From: Atherinomorus stipes
Lineage: Eukaryota; Chordata; Actinopteri; Atheriniformes; Atherinidae
Length of the DNA: 64,000 nt
Assembly: GCA_023101725.1 (NCBI GenBank)
Contig: JALJCO010013441.1
Location: 62,001-126,000 of the forward strand
Direction of reading: 5' to 3'
A model generated the notes under the pieces. It saw nothing but the letters and a program-made list of their open reading frames with translations. It did not search any database and was not told the origin of the DNA. The translations under genes were made by a program, and so were the position numbers. Shown piece by piece: positions 41,850-55,800 of the stretch; the stretch's first letter is position 1; the number at the start of each line of letters is the position of its first letter.

Positions 41850-43385
41850 TGTTTCTGTTTGTTCAGAGGATCCGTCCCTCATCAGACCTGCTGAGGTCCA
41901 GGTTCTGGGAGGATCCGTCCCTCCATCAGGCCTGCTGAGATCCAGGTTCTGGGAGGATCCGTCCCTCCATCAGACCTGCTGAGGTCCAGGTTCTGGGAGG
42001 ATCCGTCCCTCCATCAGACCTGCTGAGGTCCAGGTTCTGGGAGGATCCGTCCCTCCATCAGACCTGCTGAGGTCCAGGTTCTGAAAGGATCCGTCCCTCC
42101 ATCAGACCTGCTGAGGTCCAGGTTCTGGGAGGATCCGTCCCTCCATCAGACCTGCTGAGGTCCAGGTTCTGAAAGGATCCGTCCCTACATCAGACCTGCT
42201 GAGGTCCAGGTTCTGGAGAGGATCCGTCCCTCAATCAGACCTGCTGAGGTCCAGGTTCTGGAGGATCCGTCCCTCCATCAGACCTGCTGAGGTCCAGGTT
42301 CTGGGAGGATCCGTCCCTCCATCAGACCTGCTGAGGTCCAGGTTCTGAAAGGATCCGTCCCTACATCAGACCTGCTGAGGTCCAGGTTCTGGAGGATCCG
42401 TCCCTCCATCAGACCTGCTGAGGTCCAGGTTCTGGAGGATCCGTCCCTCCATCAGACCTGCTGAGGTCCAGGTTCTGGGAGGATCCGTCCCTCCATCAGA
42501 CCTGCTGAGGTCCAGGTTCTGAAAGGATCCGTCCCTACATCAGACCTGCTGAGGTCCAGGTTCTGGAGGATCCGTCCCTCCATCAGACCTGCTGAGGTCC
42601 AGGTTCTGGAGGATCCGTCCCTCCATCAGACCTGCAGAGGTCCAGGTTCTGAAAGGATCCGTCCCTCCATCAGACCTGCTGAGGTCCAGGTTCTGGGAGG
42701 ATCCGTCCCTCCATCAGACCTGCAGAGGTCCAGGTTCTGGGAGGATCCGTCCCTCCATCAGACCTAGTGAGGTCCAGGTTCTGGGGAGGATCCGTCCCTC
42801 CATCAGACCTGCTGAGGTCCAGGTTCTGGGAGGACCCGTCCCTCCATCAGACCTGCTGAGGTCCAGGTTCTGGAGGATCCGTCCCTCCATCAGACCTGCC
42901 GAGGTCCAGGTTCTGGGGAGGATCCGTCCCTCCATCAGACCTGCTGAGGTCCAGGTTCTGGAGGATCCGTCCCTCCATCAGACCTGCTGAGGTCCAGGTT
43001 CTGGGAGGATCCGTCCCTCCATCAGACCTGCAGAGGTCCAGGTTCTGGGGAGGATCCGTCCCTCATCAGACCTGCAGAGGTCCAGGTTCTGGGGAGGATC
43101 CGTCCCTCCATCAGACCTGCTGAGGTCCAGGTTCTGGGGAGGATCCGTCCCTCATCAGACCTGCTGAGGTCCAGGTTCTGGGGAGGATCCGTCCCTCCAT
43201 CAGACCTGCTGAGGTCCAGGTTCTGGGGAGGATCCGTCCCTCCATCAGACCTGCTGAGGTCCAGGTTCTGGGGAGGATCCGTCCCTCATCAGACCTGCTG
43301 AGGTCCAGGTTCTGGGGAGGATCCGTCCCTCCATCAGACCTGCTGAGGTCCAGGTTCTGGGGAGGATCCGTCCCTCCATCAGACC
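41850..43385. repeat. About 44-bp minisatellite with BamHI site per unit
   Basis: Some 34 units of GGATCCGTCCCTCCATCAGA, then CCTGCTGAGGTCCAGGTTCTGGG. Lengths vary by one to three bases at the G-run. Units with CAGAGG or GAAAGG variants cluster in blocks, showing how it expanded. 43386-44302 is unremarkable. Confidence 0.95.
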
Positions 43386-44302
43386 CGTCTCCACTGACCT
43401 TCAGTCCAGTTCTTGGGTCATGTGACCTCAGCCTTTTCTGGCTTCCTGACAGCCACGTTTCCATGGCAACCGTCTCTGACGATGCTCCACCCATCAGTAG
43501 GTGATCATCTGAAGGTCCAGATGCATCTCTCTGGTCCTGGTTCAGGTCTTTGCGGTAGATTTTAGTCCTGCTGCTTCTTCTTCTTCTGTCCTCCAGGTGT
43601 CCAGTTTCTGCTAAATGCTGAGTCATGCTAAGTTTCCAGCTAACAGCTGTTTAATCGCCTTCCTGCTGCTAGAATCCTGTTTCCTGGTTTATGAAGAAAT
43701 GGGAACAAATAAAGCGTCTTTGTGACAAAGATCCAGTTTAATCTGGTTCTTTGACAACTCCGCTTCATCCTTTGATGAGGAGACTAAAAATGAGTAACTG
43801 TTAGACCTGCAGACGTCCTGTTCAGAGTTTAAACAATGACATGAACATAAAGGAAAGATTTCATGTTAATTTCATTCCCACAATCACAGACAAGAGGAGG
43901 AAAACGTGACGAGCAGTTAGAGACGAAGAGCTGCTGGAAGAAAAGGTTAGAATGATGGACGGCATGCAGGAATAAACCAGAATATTCAGTTCTCTGATGG
44001 AGGATTTACAATCCCAGCTTCCAAACAGTACTGATCCACACTTTCAGTCCGATTACCAACAAATCTGATTTTCCTTTAGGAGCAAAAACCTTTTTCTGGT
44101 TTTGGGCGAGTAGAAAATGAAACAGAAGCAAGTTGTACAATCGTGAAACACAAACCAGCTAAAATTCCTGAGATTAAGGGAGTAAACCGACCACCACGAC
44201 CAGTTCTAACCAGTCATGGAGTCAAACTGTGGTCCTCCAGGTTTTACATGTTCTCCTGTTTCAACACAGCTAACGGGCCACTATGCAGAACGTGACAACT
44301 AA

Positions 44303-45073
44303 GGATAGAGCGATACATCAGCTGGCCGATATTTGCATTTTTTTTTTTTTTTCTGGTATCGGCTGATAAGTCAGGTGTGTTGTCCCGATACCCCTCCTCG
44401 GCATTATTTACAGACAGGCATCTATACAGGCAGCAGTTTGTTATACAGTCGTCATAATTATTCACACCCTCCAATTAAAGAAAAAGCTAAATTCACAAAA
44501 GTAATTTAAACAACAAAAAAACTAAAGAAGCTAATAATTAAAATTTGCAAAAGTATAATTTCGTGAAATAAAATATTGGTTTTGAATTGTACTTGAAAAT
44601 AATAATTTAAAAAAATAATAGAGTATCATCATGCTTCTCTACTCGTTTTATTTTTTGTGTCTATTTTTTTCAAACCACAATTCAAAATCAACGTCGTGAT
44701 TTTCATAGAATTTTTTATGCATTTTCGTTTTTACCAATTTTAACTTATTTCACTGACAGCTGATTTTTTCCATTCTATAATTTGAGGGTATGAATAATTT
44801 TGAGGATGACTGTAAATATATACAAATTACACGTTTAATGTTCCTTTTTGATATCGTTACAACTGCACTGTTTCTCTTTAATATACTTATTTGAAGTGCA
44901 TTTTTTAATCTTAAAAAGGGGTTTGAAAATTAGTTTTCATTGCATCTTTCACTATGTTAATTTTGGGGTTAAATACAGTATCGGCCCCAAATATCGGCAG
45001 GTGCATGGTATCGGCTGATGACAAAATGTTGGTATCAGCCCTAAAAAAATCTGCATTGGTCGACCTCTCGTGA
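44303..45073 (+). mobile_element. TATCGGTCGAT-type element, copy 2, with nested insertion
   Basis: Starts GAGCGATACATCAGCTGGCC and ends ATCTGCATTGGTCGACCTCTC, with AATACAGTATCGGCCCCAAA inside. Split by the mariner-type element at 44446-44812. Confidence 0.6.
44446..44812. mobile_element. Mariner-type miniature element with TA duplication
   Basis: Between TA dinucleotides at 44444-44445 and 44813-44814; ends CAGTCGTCATAATTATTC and AATAATTTTGAGGATGACTG. The cleanest member of the family. Confidence 0.8.
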
Positions 45074-45134
45074 CAACCAGCTGTTGGAGCCATTCGATTT
45101 GAATCATGGAGCTGGAAACGTCGAAAAACCTGCA

Positions 45135-45497
45135 GGACTGCAGGACCTTGAACCAGACCGATACATCAGCCGGCCGATATTTCCGGCCAATATTTCCTGT
45201 TTTTTTGCTAGCATCCGCCGAAACCCCCACTTGGCATAAATTTTAGACTTTAAAAAATAGAAATATTAAACCTGTAATAAATATATATATTCAATATTTG
45301 TTTACAAGTGCACTGTTTCTTTTTATAGTTTTTTTTATATCAAGAGAGTTGTAAAATTACTTTTCATTGTATTAATTTAAGAGTCAAATGCAGTATCAGC
45401 CCCAAATATCGGCAGGTTTTATCGGTCATTGGCTGATGTTGATGAAAAAATATTAGTATTAGCCCTCAACAAAACCTGTATCGGTCGATCCTTACTC
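45135..45497 (+). mobile_element. TATCGGTCGAT-type element, copy 3
   Basis: GACCGATACATCAGCCGGCC to TGTATCGGTCGATCCTTAC, 60 bp from copy 2 in the same orientation. 45498-45869 has no recognised feature. Confidence 0.6.
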
Positions 45498-45869
45498 TGA
45501 ACTAATCTGAATGTTATAACACCAACACAACTCAAAATGAAGCTTCATTAGAAAATACTTTTGATAAGAAAAGAGAAGATAGAAAGAAAGTCAGATAACT
45601 AATGATTCTGTTTTTTACTCCTCCATTATGTTAATTTATGGGTTGTATCTAATCATCAGTATTTTCCTTCAAAATGTCTCGTCTATTATTACTACTATTA
45701 TCATTATTACTGACTTATTATTATGTTATTATTTCATATTAATGTTATATTGTTAGAAAAAGAAAGAAAAATGAAAAAAAAAAGAGTGAGCTTTTTACAT
45801 TGTTGAATTTCCCTCCTGGTATAAATAAAGTGTTTTTCTTTCTTTTTTTTCATGTAGATTTGCAAAATA

Positions 45870-46556
45870 TAAAATCTAGCAGCCCCCCGTCTGTATCAGC
45901 CACCCCACCAATATTTCTCTGATCAGCCCACTGTTTCTAAAGTAAAAAAAATTAAAAAAGAATCTTCTTCAAAAGCTTCTTTAAAAGACTTTAAAACTTC
46001 TAAAGACTAGGGGTGGGAAAAATATCAATACACTGAAATATTGTGATATTTTTGTATACTGATATGATGAAATCTCACCACATGTCATCGTTTTGTTACG
46101 AAACCTCGTGAGAAATCACAAAAATTCGCGATATTTTCATATGCTGATATCATATTGGCTTTTAAAATGCGGTATCGATCTATTTCACGAACTAAATCTC
46201 GCGATATTTTATCGTTCTGTTACAAAATCTTGTGAGAATTCACAAAATATCGTGAGATTTTGTAACATAACGATGAAATCTGGCAAGATTTTTTAAAGTA
46301 AAACAGATTGATACCACATTTTTAAATATCGATTTCATATTGGCAAATGAAAATATTGCGATACTCCAGTGTATCAATATTTTACACCACCCCTATTCTT
46401 TTAAAGTGTTGGAAACAGAAAACAAAACTGCTGTTTGCACTGACTGCTTATTTTTTTTCAGCTTTAATATCAGTATCAATATCGGTTATCGGCCACATGA
46501 GTTTTAAAATATCGGCATATCAGATATCGGCCAAAATTTCATTATCATGCATCCCT
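45870..46556 (-). mobile_element. Composite element A with inner foldback copy 3
   Basis: Outer arms GTATCAGCCACCCCACCAAT (left) and TATCGGCCAAAATTTC...GCATCCC (right) enclose the CGCG foldback element 46008-46394. Same arrangement, inverted, at 49070-49754. Confidence 0.6.
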
Positions 46557-46599
46557 ACAAGCAGAACATCTTCCACGGTTTTGCTCCTAAAACAAAACT

Positions 46600-46833
46600 G
46601 ATCATTCTAGAGAGCTTTTATTCTGGTTGATCCACAGTGGAAGAACTGGGTCCGTGAGATGGAAACACAGGAGGGTCAGAAATGAAAAGAAAAAGCAGAA
46701 ATCAGCGCACAGATGTGAAGAGACAGCGGACGGTGAGGACAGACGGCGGAGAGCGATCCATGCAGCGCCGCCACCTCCCCGTGCAGGGACTTACTCAGCC
46801 TGCCTCTAGTGTCTGACCTACAGCCACCGGCCT
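46600..46833 (-). other. Probable short 3' UTR of the PITP gene
   Basis: Non-repetitive sequence after the stop codon; AATAAA on the minus strand at 46617-46622 is the nearest poly(A) signal. A longer 3' UTR reaching the 39640-41850 block cannot be excluded. Confidence 0.45.
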
Positions 46834-46881
46834 CTACTCGTCTGTTGCAGAGGTGCCTCGCACGTCACCTTTCTGACGCAT
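46834..46881 (-). CDS. pitpnb: PITP last coding exon and stop
   Basis: Sixteen codons, [15 protein letters not shown] plus TAG, after acceptor CACATCAG. The tail matches the regulatory C-terminus of PITPs, which closes over the lipid cavity. Confidence 0.9.
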   Translation of the reverse strand: MRQKGDVRGTSATDE

Positions 46882-49800
46882 CTGATGTGACATTCAGGAG
46901 TAAATCAGGGTTAAATCCAGGCTGGTTACAGTCAAGTGTCGTCTGCTTCAATCAGAGCAAAGAGAGATCAAATGTTCTGATCAGTTCAGTGATTAATTAC
47001 CTCCTCGAGCTCTTTCTGGGTCTCTTCTTCCATCCGCCTGATGTCCTCCATGGTCAAACCCACCCATTTGTCGATCCAGCAGAACAGCTGGCGGTGGAAG
47101 TTGGTGAAAATACGCTTTTCTTGCTGCAGAAAACAAGAAGCGATTTAAAAGTAATACATTTTGGCTTAATAAACATTTAAATAAAAAATTACTGAATTCA
47201 AAAAGTTAGAAAATATCAAATATTGAAACATTACTTTGATTATTCTAGTAGTAAAACATATTCATAAGGCAAAATTTTCACAGAAAAAGCAAATATTCAA
47301 GGTATATGTCACTGAAGTAAACACATGTACTTTTACATTAAATATTTTACCAACAAAAATGTGTAACATGAGTATTATTGAAAAGTTATTGCCCAAAAAT
47401 ATTTTTCTCCCTGGTAAATGTAATAACTTGCTTACTATATATTTGTGGGGAAAGACCGATACATTAGCTGGCTGATATTTTAGAAAAATATCTTTTTTTT
47501 TTTTTTGCTGGTATCAGCATTGGCGCCTCCAGCATAACTTACTAACAGGCATCTATACAGGCAGCAGTTTTATATATTTTACATGTTTATTGTTTCTTTT
47601 TGATACCGTTGCAAAGAGCACTGTGTATTTTTTACATGTTTATTTGAAGTGTTTTTTTTTTTATCTTAAAAGTTTTCAAAATCAGTTTTAATTGTGCCTC
47701 TCATTATAATAATTTTGGGGTCAAATACAGTATCGGCCCCAAATATCGGCAGGTTGTATCGGCCATCGGCTGATGAGAAAATATTGGTATCAGCCCTAAA
47801 AATTCTGTATTGGTCAATCCCTAATATCAATACAATTACACATCATCAACAAAAAATGTGTGACTTTAATGAGTATTATTGAAAAATTGTTGCAATAAAA
47901 TAATTTCTCCCTTTTATTAATTATATATACTGTTTATATATATATATAAAGATGTAATAACTTGGTTATGTTATATATTTGCTTCAACTTCTGTTGTCCA
48001 TTTGTATTTTGTCTTGTATCTACTGCTAAAAGCTATGCAAAGGACTTGTCATCAGAAGCAAATGAGTTTGTCATATTAATGTATTCTATGTAATATACTT
48101 GTATATACAGTTGTCCTCAAAATTATTTAAACCCTCCAACTAAAGAAGGAAAAAAAAAATCAGCTGTCAGTGAAATAAGTTGAAATTGACTGAAGAAATA
48201 ATGTCATGATTTCCATGGAAATAAATTGTGGTTTGAAATAAATATTAAAAACAGACACACAAAAAGTAAAAACAATAAACAAGCATGACGGGGCTCTGAA
48301 ACTGAAGTTTTGTTGAGCAACACTTTGAGGCATTCACTGCAATCAGGTGTTTTCTGTAATGTTCAAAAACACGTCTGCACCTGTTGACAGTTATTTTGGT
48401 CCACTGTTAATGGGAAAGATGCTCTAATATGTCTAGGACAGTTTTATTTATTTGTCTTTATAAAATATTATTTTCAACCACAATTCAAAAGCGGTATTTT
48501 CTTTCACTAAATTATTATTTTGTAAATTTTTATTTATTATTAGTTTCTTGTTATTTGAATAACTATTGTGAATGTGGCCTTTTTCTTTAACTGGAGGGTT
48601 TGAATAATTTTGAGGACGACTGTGTGTAAATAAATGTGAAAGATTATTGTGAGAAGTTTGTCTCCCTCTGCTAGTCAGGATGAAAACTGCACCCAACACA
48701 GTCACAGCAGATTGTTGGTGAGTGAGAAAATTCCAGTATCCACCAGTATCCGTTACCCTGTGGATGAAGTTTTCCACTTTGGTCTGCAGACCCCACCATC
48801 TGAACTTGACTGTGACCAGTTTGTACGCACACATGTAGGGACAATCTGTCTTCAGCTCGTTCTGCAGAACCGGAGAGAGAGAGAGAGGGAAAACGGGTCA
48901 TTTCCAGGTGTAAACAGGTAAAAGATGACCATGACGACGTTCTGCGATCACGTCTGGTACCTTCCACTCAGGGCCCAGCGGTCCTCTGCCAGTTTTGGTA
49001 GAATGGAAGAGAGCAGGATCCTCTTCTGGTTTGTAGTCCTGAAAGAAAAAAATGAATAAAAACTAGTGATGCACAATACTGGAACTTTGGCCGATATCTG
49101 ATATGCCGATATTAAAGCTGGAAAAAATAAGCAAGTCATTTCAAATAGCAGTTTCGTCATCTGTTTCTGACACTTTGAAAAATAGGGGTGGGAAAAAATA
49201 TCAATACACTGAAAATATCGTGATATTTTCATATGCCAATATCAAATCGATATCTAAAAACGTGGTATTGATCCATCTCTCAAGATTTCATCGTTCTGTT
49301 ATAAAATCTCACGATATTTCATGAATTCTCATGAGATTTCGGAACAGAACGATGAAAAATCACAAGATTTCGTTACCAAAATAGATCGATACCACGTTTT
49401 TTTTTAAATGTCAATATATCAGCATATGAAAATATCAGAAAATTTTCATGAATTCTCGCGAGAATTTGTAACGGAGCAATAAAATATCGCGAGATTTCAT
49501 TAGTAAAATAGACAGATACTGCGTTTTTAAATGTCAATATGATATCAGCATATGAAAATATCGCGATATTTCAGTGTATCGATATTTTTTCCCACCCCTA
49601 GTCTTTAGAAGTTTTAAAGTTTGTAAAAAGAAGTTTTTGAAGAAGGATGAGTTTTTTTTGGGTTTGTTTTTTTTTACTTAACAGCGAGCTGATCGGTTAA
49701 ATATCGGTGGGGTGGCCTATATCAATAGGGGGCCGATTATATCGCGCATCCCTAATAAAAACCTGAACAGACCGGAGAGCACGGCTGCTCCTGGATCAGC

Positions 49801-52800
49801 GCGGCTGTTTGCTTGCTGATGATAAAGAGCGCCTTGTAGAGTTTATGGTTACAAACTGTTCAGATTTGTGGTTGATGACACGCTCCTGCACGAATCTGAG
49901 AGATTTACACCAGCACGCTGAGAAAGTCTAATCCTGATCTTATCGACACTTTTCATACTTTCACACTTGACCTTTTGGAGACAGCGCGCTTTATCCGAAC
50001 TCAAACAGAAGATCTGCACACGAGCGTCAGTCATGAGTGAGATTTGACTCTGAGGAATCATCAGCAGCATGGCTGTATTTTTACTTCACGCCCCCAAATC
50101 CCAACCCCTGAGCTGTCGGCCTGCTGTGCTGTTTTAATCCAGCAGCTCTGCTGTGAAAGGCAGGCCGGTACCTGCAGCAGATGGACCTTCAGATTTAGCC
50201 TCGGTCTGAACGCTGATCCACTTAAGTCATTATTGGACAGGATCAGGTGTAGGAGGGGCGGGGCCGAGGGTGACCACCATCAGGTGGCATTAACCGACCA
50301 CAGACGACTGAAACACTCGCTTTCTACCCTGCTTGGATTTTTTCTCAACTTCTCAATTTCTGTTATGTGGTGATCATTTACTCTTCTATTTGCTCAAACA
50401 TTAAAAAAAAAAAGTTTTTATTGATGCATTTTACACCGTTTGGGGACAGCAATCTAGTCACTTCAATTCTAGGTTTGCAACGGCAGTAACATCGTCACAC
50501 AGAGCAGTTATTCATTTCGTTTTGCTGCTAATGTACATTTTATTTGTTTACAGATAATATTAAGTACACATCTTTAATTCGTTCCCGTTTTTAACAAGGC
50601 TAAATGTTCATTTTGAGCCTGATCGGTACAGTTGTGTGAAAAAGTGTTTGCCTTCTTCCTGATTTCTTACTTTGTAACACTTAAATGTTTCAGATCAAAC
50701 AAATTTACATATAAGACAAAGATAAGTTAATAAAAAACGCAGTTTTAAAATGAGTATTTTTATTTTAAAGGGCAAAAAAACCTTCAAACCTCCATGAAAA
50801 AGTGAAAAAATGCTGGTATCAGTATCGGCAAGTACTGAGGCTCAGGAGTCCGATGCCATGTAATTATTAAAACAGGAATCTATTTACAGATTAGCTTTTG
50901 GCTCTGACAAAGTTCTTCTTCACTGCTCTTAAGTTAGCGCAGTGCTGCTAACCGTCTGCAGCTGCTGGTTTTTACGGTGTAGCAGTATGTCAGACTGGAT
51001 TCTCCCACCAAACTGTATTTAAAAATAAATGGCTCTATATGCTGTTATTCATTCATGTTTTACATGTTTAACCTGAGCCAGGCCGTACTACGAGGATAAT
51101 CATATCCCAGACTCATGCAGGTGGAATCTGATATTCTTTTAAAAAACAAAGTGGACTCGGTACTCGCATCGCACAAGCATCGGAATTAGGAGGAAAAGAA
51201 TGGTATCGGAACATCTCTAACTAAAATATACGGAAGAGGATTAGGGCCACTAGAAAAAAAAAAAAAGAATTCTGAGGAAAAAGTCAGAGTTCTGACTTTT
51301 TTTCCAGAACAGTAAAAAAAAAAAAAAAAAAAAAAATTCAGGATTTTTTTTTTCAATTTTTCGAAAAAGTCAGAATTCTGACTTTAATCTCAGAATTCTG
51401 AGAAAAAAGTCAGAATTCTGACTTTATCTCAGAATTCTGACTTTTTTCCAGAACAGTAAAAAAAAAAAAAAAAAATTCAGGATTTTTTTTAAATAAAAAA
51501 AAAAAAATTCTGAGAAAAAATTTCTGAGAAAAAAGTCAGAAACATTTTGACTTTAATCTCAGAATTCTGACTTTTTTCCAGAACAGTAAAAAAAAAAAAA
51601 AAAAATTTCAGGATTTTTTTTTTCAAATTCCGAAAGTCAGAATTTTGAGTTCTGAATTCTGACTTTTTCTCAGAATTCTGAGATTAAAGTCAGAATTCTG
51701 ACTTTTTTCTCAGAATTCTTTTTTTTTTTTTTCTAGTGGCCCTAATCCTCTTCCGTAAAAATACAAATCAAGGGGCACAAAATTTTTTCAATGGGTCAAA
51801 GGTTTATTAGCCTGTAGTCTGTCAAGCACATTCTACAATATAGTTGTGTTCAAAGCAACAAAAATACAACACAATTTCCATTGAGAAGAGAAAAAAAATC
51901 CATGCTGCAGATTTTCACAGTCTACTTTTCTTATTGCAACAAATTTGGGTCCCACCATTTCTTCCAGTCTGAGCTCCTCCTGCCATAGAAGCATGTCAGA
52001 GAGTCGTTGCCATGGAGATGACGGTCCACGTTGATCCATTACGCAGCTAACACACCGGAATCTGGTGGTATTTTTGTCAAATCACTGAACGCACGATATT
52101 GTGCCGCCTCAGAGTGATAACTTGGCTTTAATAATGACAGAATCAGCTCTGGGAGCCGCAAACATCCGGCTCACGGACCGACTACTGAGGGCAGCTGACC
52201 TAGATGCTCTATCGATGTTTTTTTTTTCCTTCTTCTTTTATGGTCTGTTGTTTCTGGATTTTCTTTCTTTAAAAGACAAACAAACAAAAAAAGATCTTTT
52301 TTGAAAAATAAAGTCTAAAAAAGTGCTTCCAGCAGTGGCTTACTGGTTTGTTTTTCCCAGTTTGCTACCCACTGGATACAAACAGAACTAGGGCTGCAAC
52401 CATTAGTCGATTAATTGACTAAGCGTGGACTCTCAAAATAGTTGATCAATTTCATAATTGACTAGTTTTTTATATTTAAAAGCTTTATTTTTCCTCTCAA
52501 AATTGCCACTTTACCTTCCACTGCCTCGTCTGCGTTTGTCTGGTCTTTTTTTGAATAGTTTGACATAAATAAACACACAGACTACCAGTAAAAAGTTTGG
52601 ACCCGTTTCCCATTAGATTCAATGAGAAAGGCCCAATCCCAGTTCTCTTTTTTACCCCTATCCCTGAACTCCTTCCCCTTGGCCTTTGCACTTCAAACGA
52701 AGCTACAAAAAAGACTAAACTGCAACGTCACGGGAACGTTGCGGCAACGAAGCAAAGACGAAGGGGCGTCGAAGTGGTGATGAAACAGCGTCGAAGCAAA

Positions 52801-55800
52801 GGCTCAGTGTAGACGAGAGGGAGGAAAAATTATTTTCCAGGACATTTTACTCTTTTTCTCATTTTCCATGACTCGAAGGTTTTCCAGGACATGTGGGAAC
52901 CCTGTAACTGCTAACGTTCTGTCGTGCATCTTTAAAGGTGCCATGACATCAAATTTCACGTTTCTGGGGTTTTGGGTGTATAATATGAGATGTGGTGGCA
53001 GAGGAGGGGATGGAATGCAGGGGGAGGAAAAAGATGTATAGGGTCTGAGGTTGTCTCTCAGAAAAAAGAAAAGGAAGAGGATGTTATAGTCTAACTCTAG
53101 TCTAATTCAAGTAATTGAACTCCAATAAACATACAATAAAGCCCCCCCCCCCCCCCATAGGGTGGCCCCCCCCTCCCCTTTATCAGTGATGAGGGGGTAG
53201 AGAACTGTAGAGTAGGGTGGGGTTAAAAATGGAAAAAAAGAAAACAGAGAAGGAGGAAGGGGGGAGGGGGGAAACTGTAATTTATATTTTTAAATTTCTG
53301 GGAAGATAACGGAGCTATCTGATGAGGGTAGAAGAGAGGGGGATAATAAAATAGAAAAAGATAAGAAAAATAAAAAGTAGGGTCTGGGTAAAGTCAAATC
53401 ATAACAACAAGTAGAGGGGGGGGGTGGAAAAACCTGAAGAATCTTTTTTGGAGGATATATAATAAACACAAAAAAATTTTTTACGCTCTGTCTCCCCTTT
53501 AAAGGGACTTGAGGCAAGATTAAGAAACGAAACTTGCGACTGGTGCTGCAGGTAACTGCAGCCACGAGCCAAGCCGTCGCGGGAGCACAAACTGAAGCTA
53601 TAATGTTGTTTTCCACGCTTTTTCTTCGTAGTTACACTTTTTCAGTTTTAGTTTAGTTTATTGTCATTACATGTATTTCTACATGAACGAAATGAGAACT
53701 CAGGCCGACTCCATAAAAACACAGTTCCCCTAATTATCTATACAAAAAAAAAAAAAAAGTGTCTTTAGTGTCTTTCAGTTGATCTGGATCGTTTGCTGAC
53801 GGCAGAATAATCCATAACTATCACTTACAGAGTTTTAATACAACGCAACCGTCTTTTTCCTGCATCAAAACTGCTGATGAAGGTCATTTGACGTCACGTC
53901 CGCAGGGCAGCGCGGGAAATTCGGACACCGAATTGCAGCTTTATGCAGCACACAGTCTGTTCAAGGCAACGGAGAGGAACATGGGTGTAAACGATATTTT
54001 TCGTATTTAGCGCTTCATCACCCATTAGTATAAAAAAAATGGACATGCATGTTTGTTTTTTTTTCAAATTCCTGCTTCTAGTCCAGGGTTTCTCAACCCT
54101 GGTCCTCAGGGACCCCACCCCTGCTGGTTTTCCAGATATTCCTACTTCAACACACCTGACTCAGATGAAAGGCTCGTAAGCTGCTTGCAAAGAAGTTGAT
54201 GAGCAGTTGAGTTGATCTGAATCAGGTGTGGTGGGTGGAAACCTGGAATACATGCAGGGCAGGGGTCCCTGAGGACCAGGGTTGGGAAACCCTGTTCTAG
54301 TCCCTTTAAGCACCTCTTCCAGACCACATCAGATCAGTCAGTACTTTTCTGTGCAATAGGGGATTATCACGCTTACCAGAAGTTCACGGATTTTGGACAC
54401 TTCCTCTTCCGGGCCATGTTAACGACAGCCGTTCCTGCTCTGTTATACTGTTTAAATCGGATAAACTCCAAACATACTTACGTTTTCATTCTAGACTGAA
54501 ATGATACTAAGGAAGAAGTGGATCAAAGCGATCGATTCGCCGCGGTGAAGGGCCGAACTTTATAATAAAACACACGTTTGTTTGTCGCCGGTGGGGCACA
54601 ACACCGGCACTTCACAGCATGCTAGCATTAGCCAGCTAGCGTTTACCGACGTGCTTAACATCGTGCGTCTTAAAACACACAAACATCTGAAAATCGGGTC
54701 TGTACCCCCCCGTTTCCAGTGGAACAACTGGGGACTGCCAAGAAAGGAGACGCTTTCAGATGCTTGTGTGTTTTCAGCCGCACAAAGTTAGGCACGTCAT
54801 CAAGCTGGCTAATGCTTACAGGCTAACAGTAGTCGGCCAGCTACTACTCTGTTAAACTTTGTAAATCGGATAAACGGCAATGCCAAGTTTTCATTCCAGA
54901 CTGAAGTGATGCTGAGGAAGAAGTAGATCAAATCGACCGATTCGCCACGGGGAAGGACCGAACTTTATGATAAAACGACACACGTTTGTTTGTAGCCGGC
55001 AGTCTGGACAGTCGTGTTGGCAGGTTAGCATTAGCCAGCTCTATGACATGCCTAACTTTGTGCGGCTGAAAACACACAAGCATCTGAAAGCGTCTCCTTT
55101 CTTGGCAGTCCCCAGTTGTTCCACTGGAAACGGGGGGGTACAGACCCGATTTTCAGATGTTTGTGTGTTTTAAGACGCACAATGTTAATCACGTCAGTAA
55201 ACGCTAGCTAGCTAATGCTAGCATGCTGTGAAGTGCCGGTGTTGTGCCCCACCGGCGACAAACAAACGTGTGTTTTATTATAAAGTTCGGCCCTTCACCG
55301 CGGCAAATCGATCGCTTTGATCCACTTCTTCCTTAGTATCACTTCAGTCTGGAATCCGTGAAAATTTCAGTAGGGTTGGCGTTTATTCACGTTATCTACA
55401 AAGTAAAGCAGGGACATTGAACTGGGCCGGAAGTGGGCCCTCTAAGTGTTTCAAACCGGAAGTTCGGAACACGGAAGCGTGATAATCCCCCATATTCCTC
55501 ATGTGCAATTTATCTTAGTACCTCACTACAGATATTGTGTGTATATATATATATTTTTTTTTCTTTAACTGTCTTTTTATAACTTATAATATTTATATAT
55601 ATTTCTCTTTTGCACTACTGCTTTTTGCACTGTTTTTTTTTTTTTTTAAAATAGAGCTGCTTTTTAAAATTTCGTTGTGTCCCGTGGGTACAATGACAAT
55701 AAAAGGATTCTGATTCTGATCTGAACATCCCTCTGGTCTACGCCGAGTCTCTGTGGAGGACAACAGAGCAGGAAATCTGGTTTTCCCTCCACGTTAATGT

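Noticed and set aside
42714..43626. Minus-strand frames with periodic GRILPRTWTSAGLME
   Set aside because: Translation of the BamHI minisatellite, not a gene.
52388..52470. Complete hAT element starting AGGGCTGCAACCATTAGTCG
   Set aside because: Only the left end could be matched; no opposite terminus or target duplication found.
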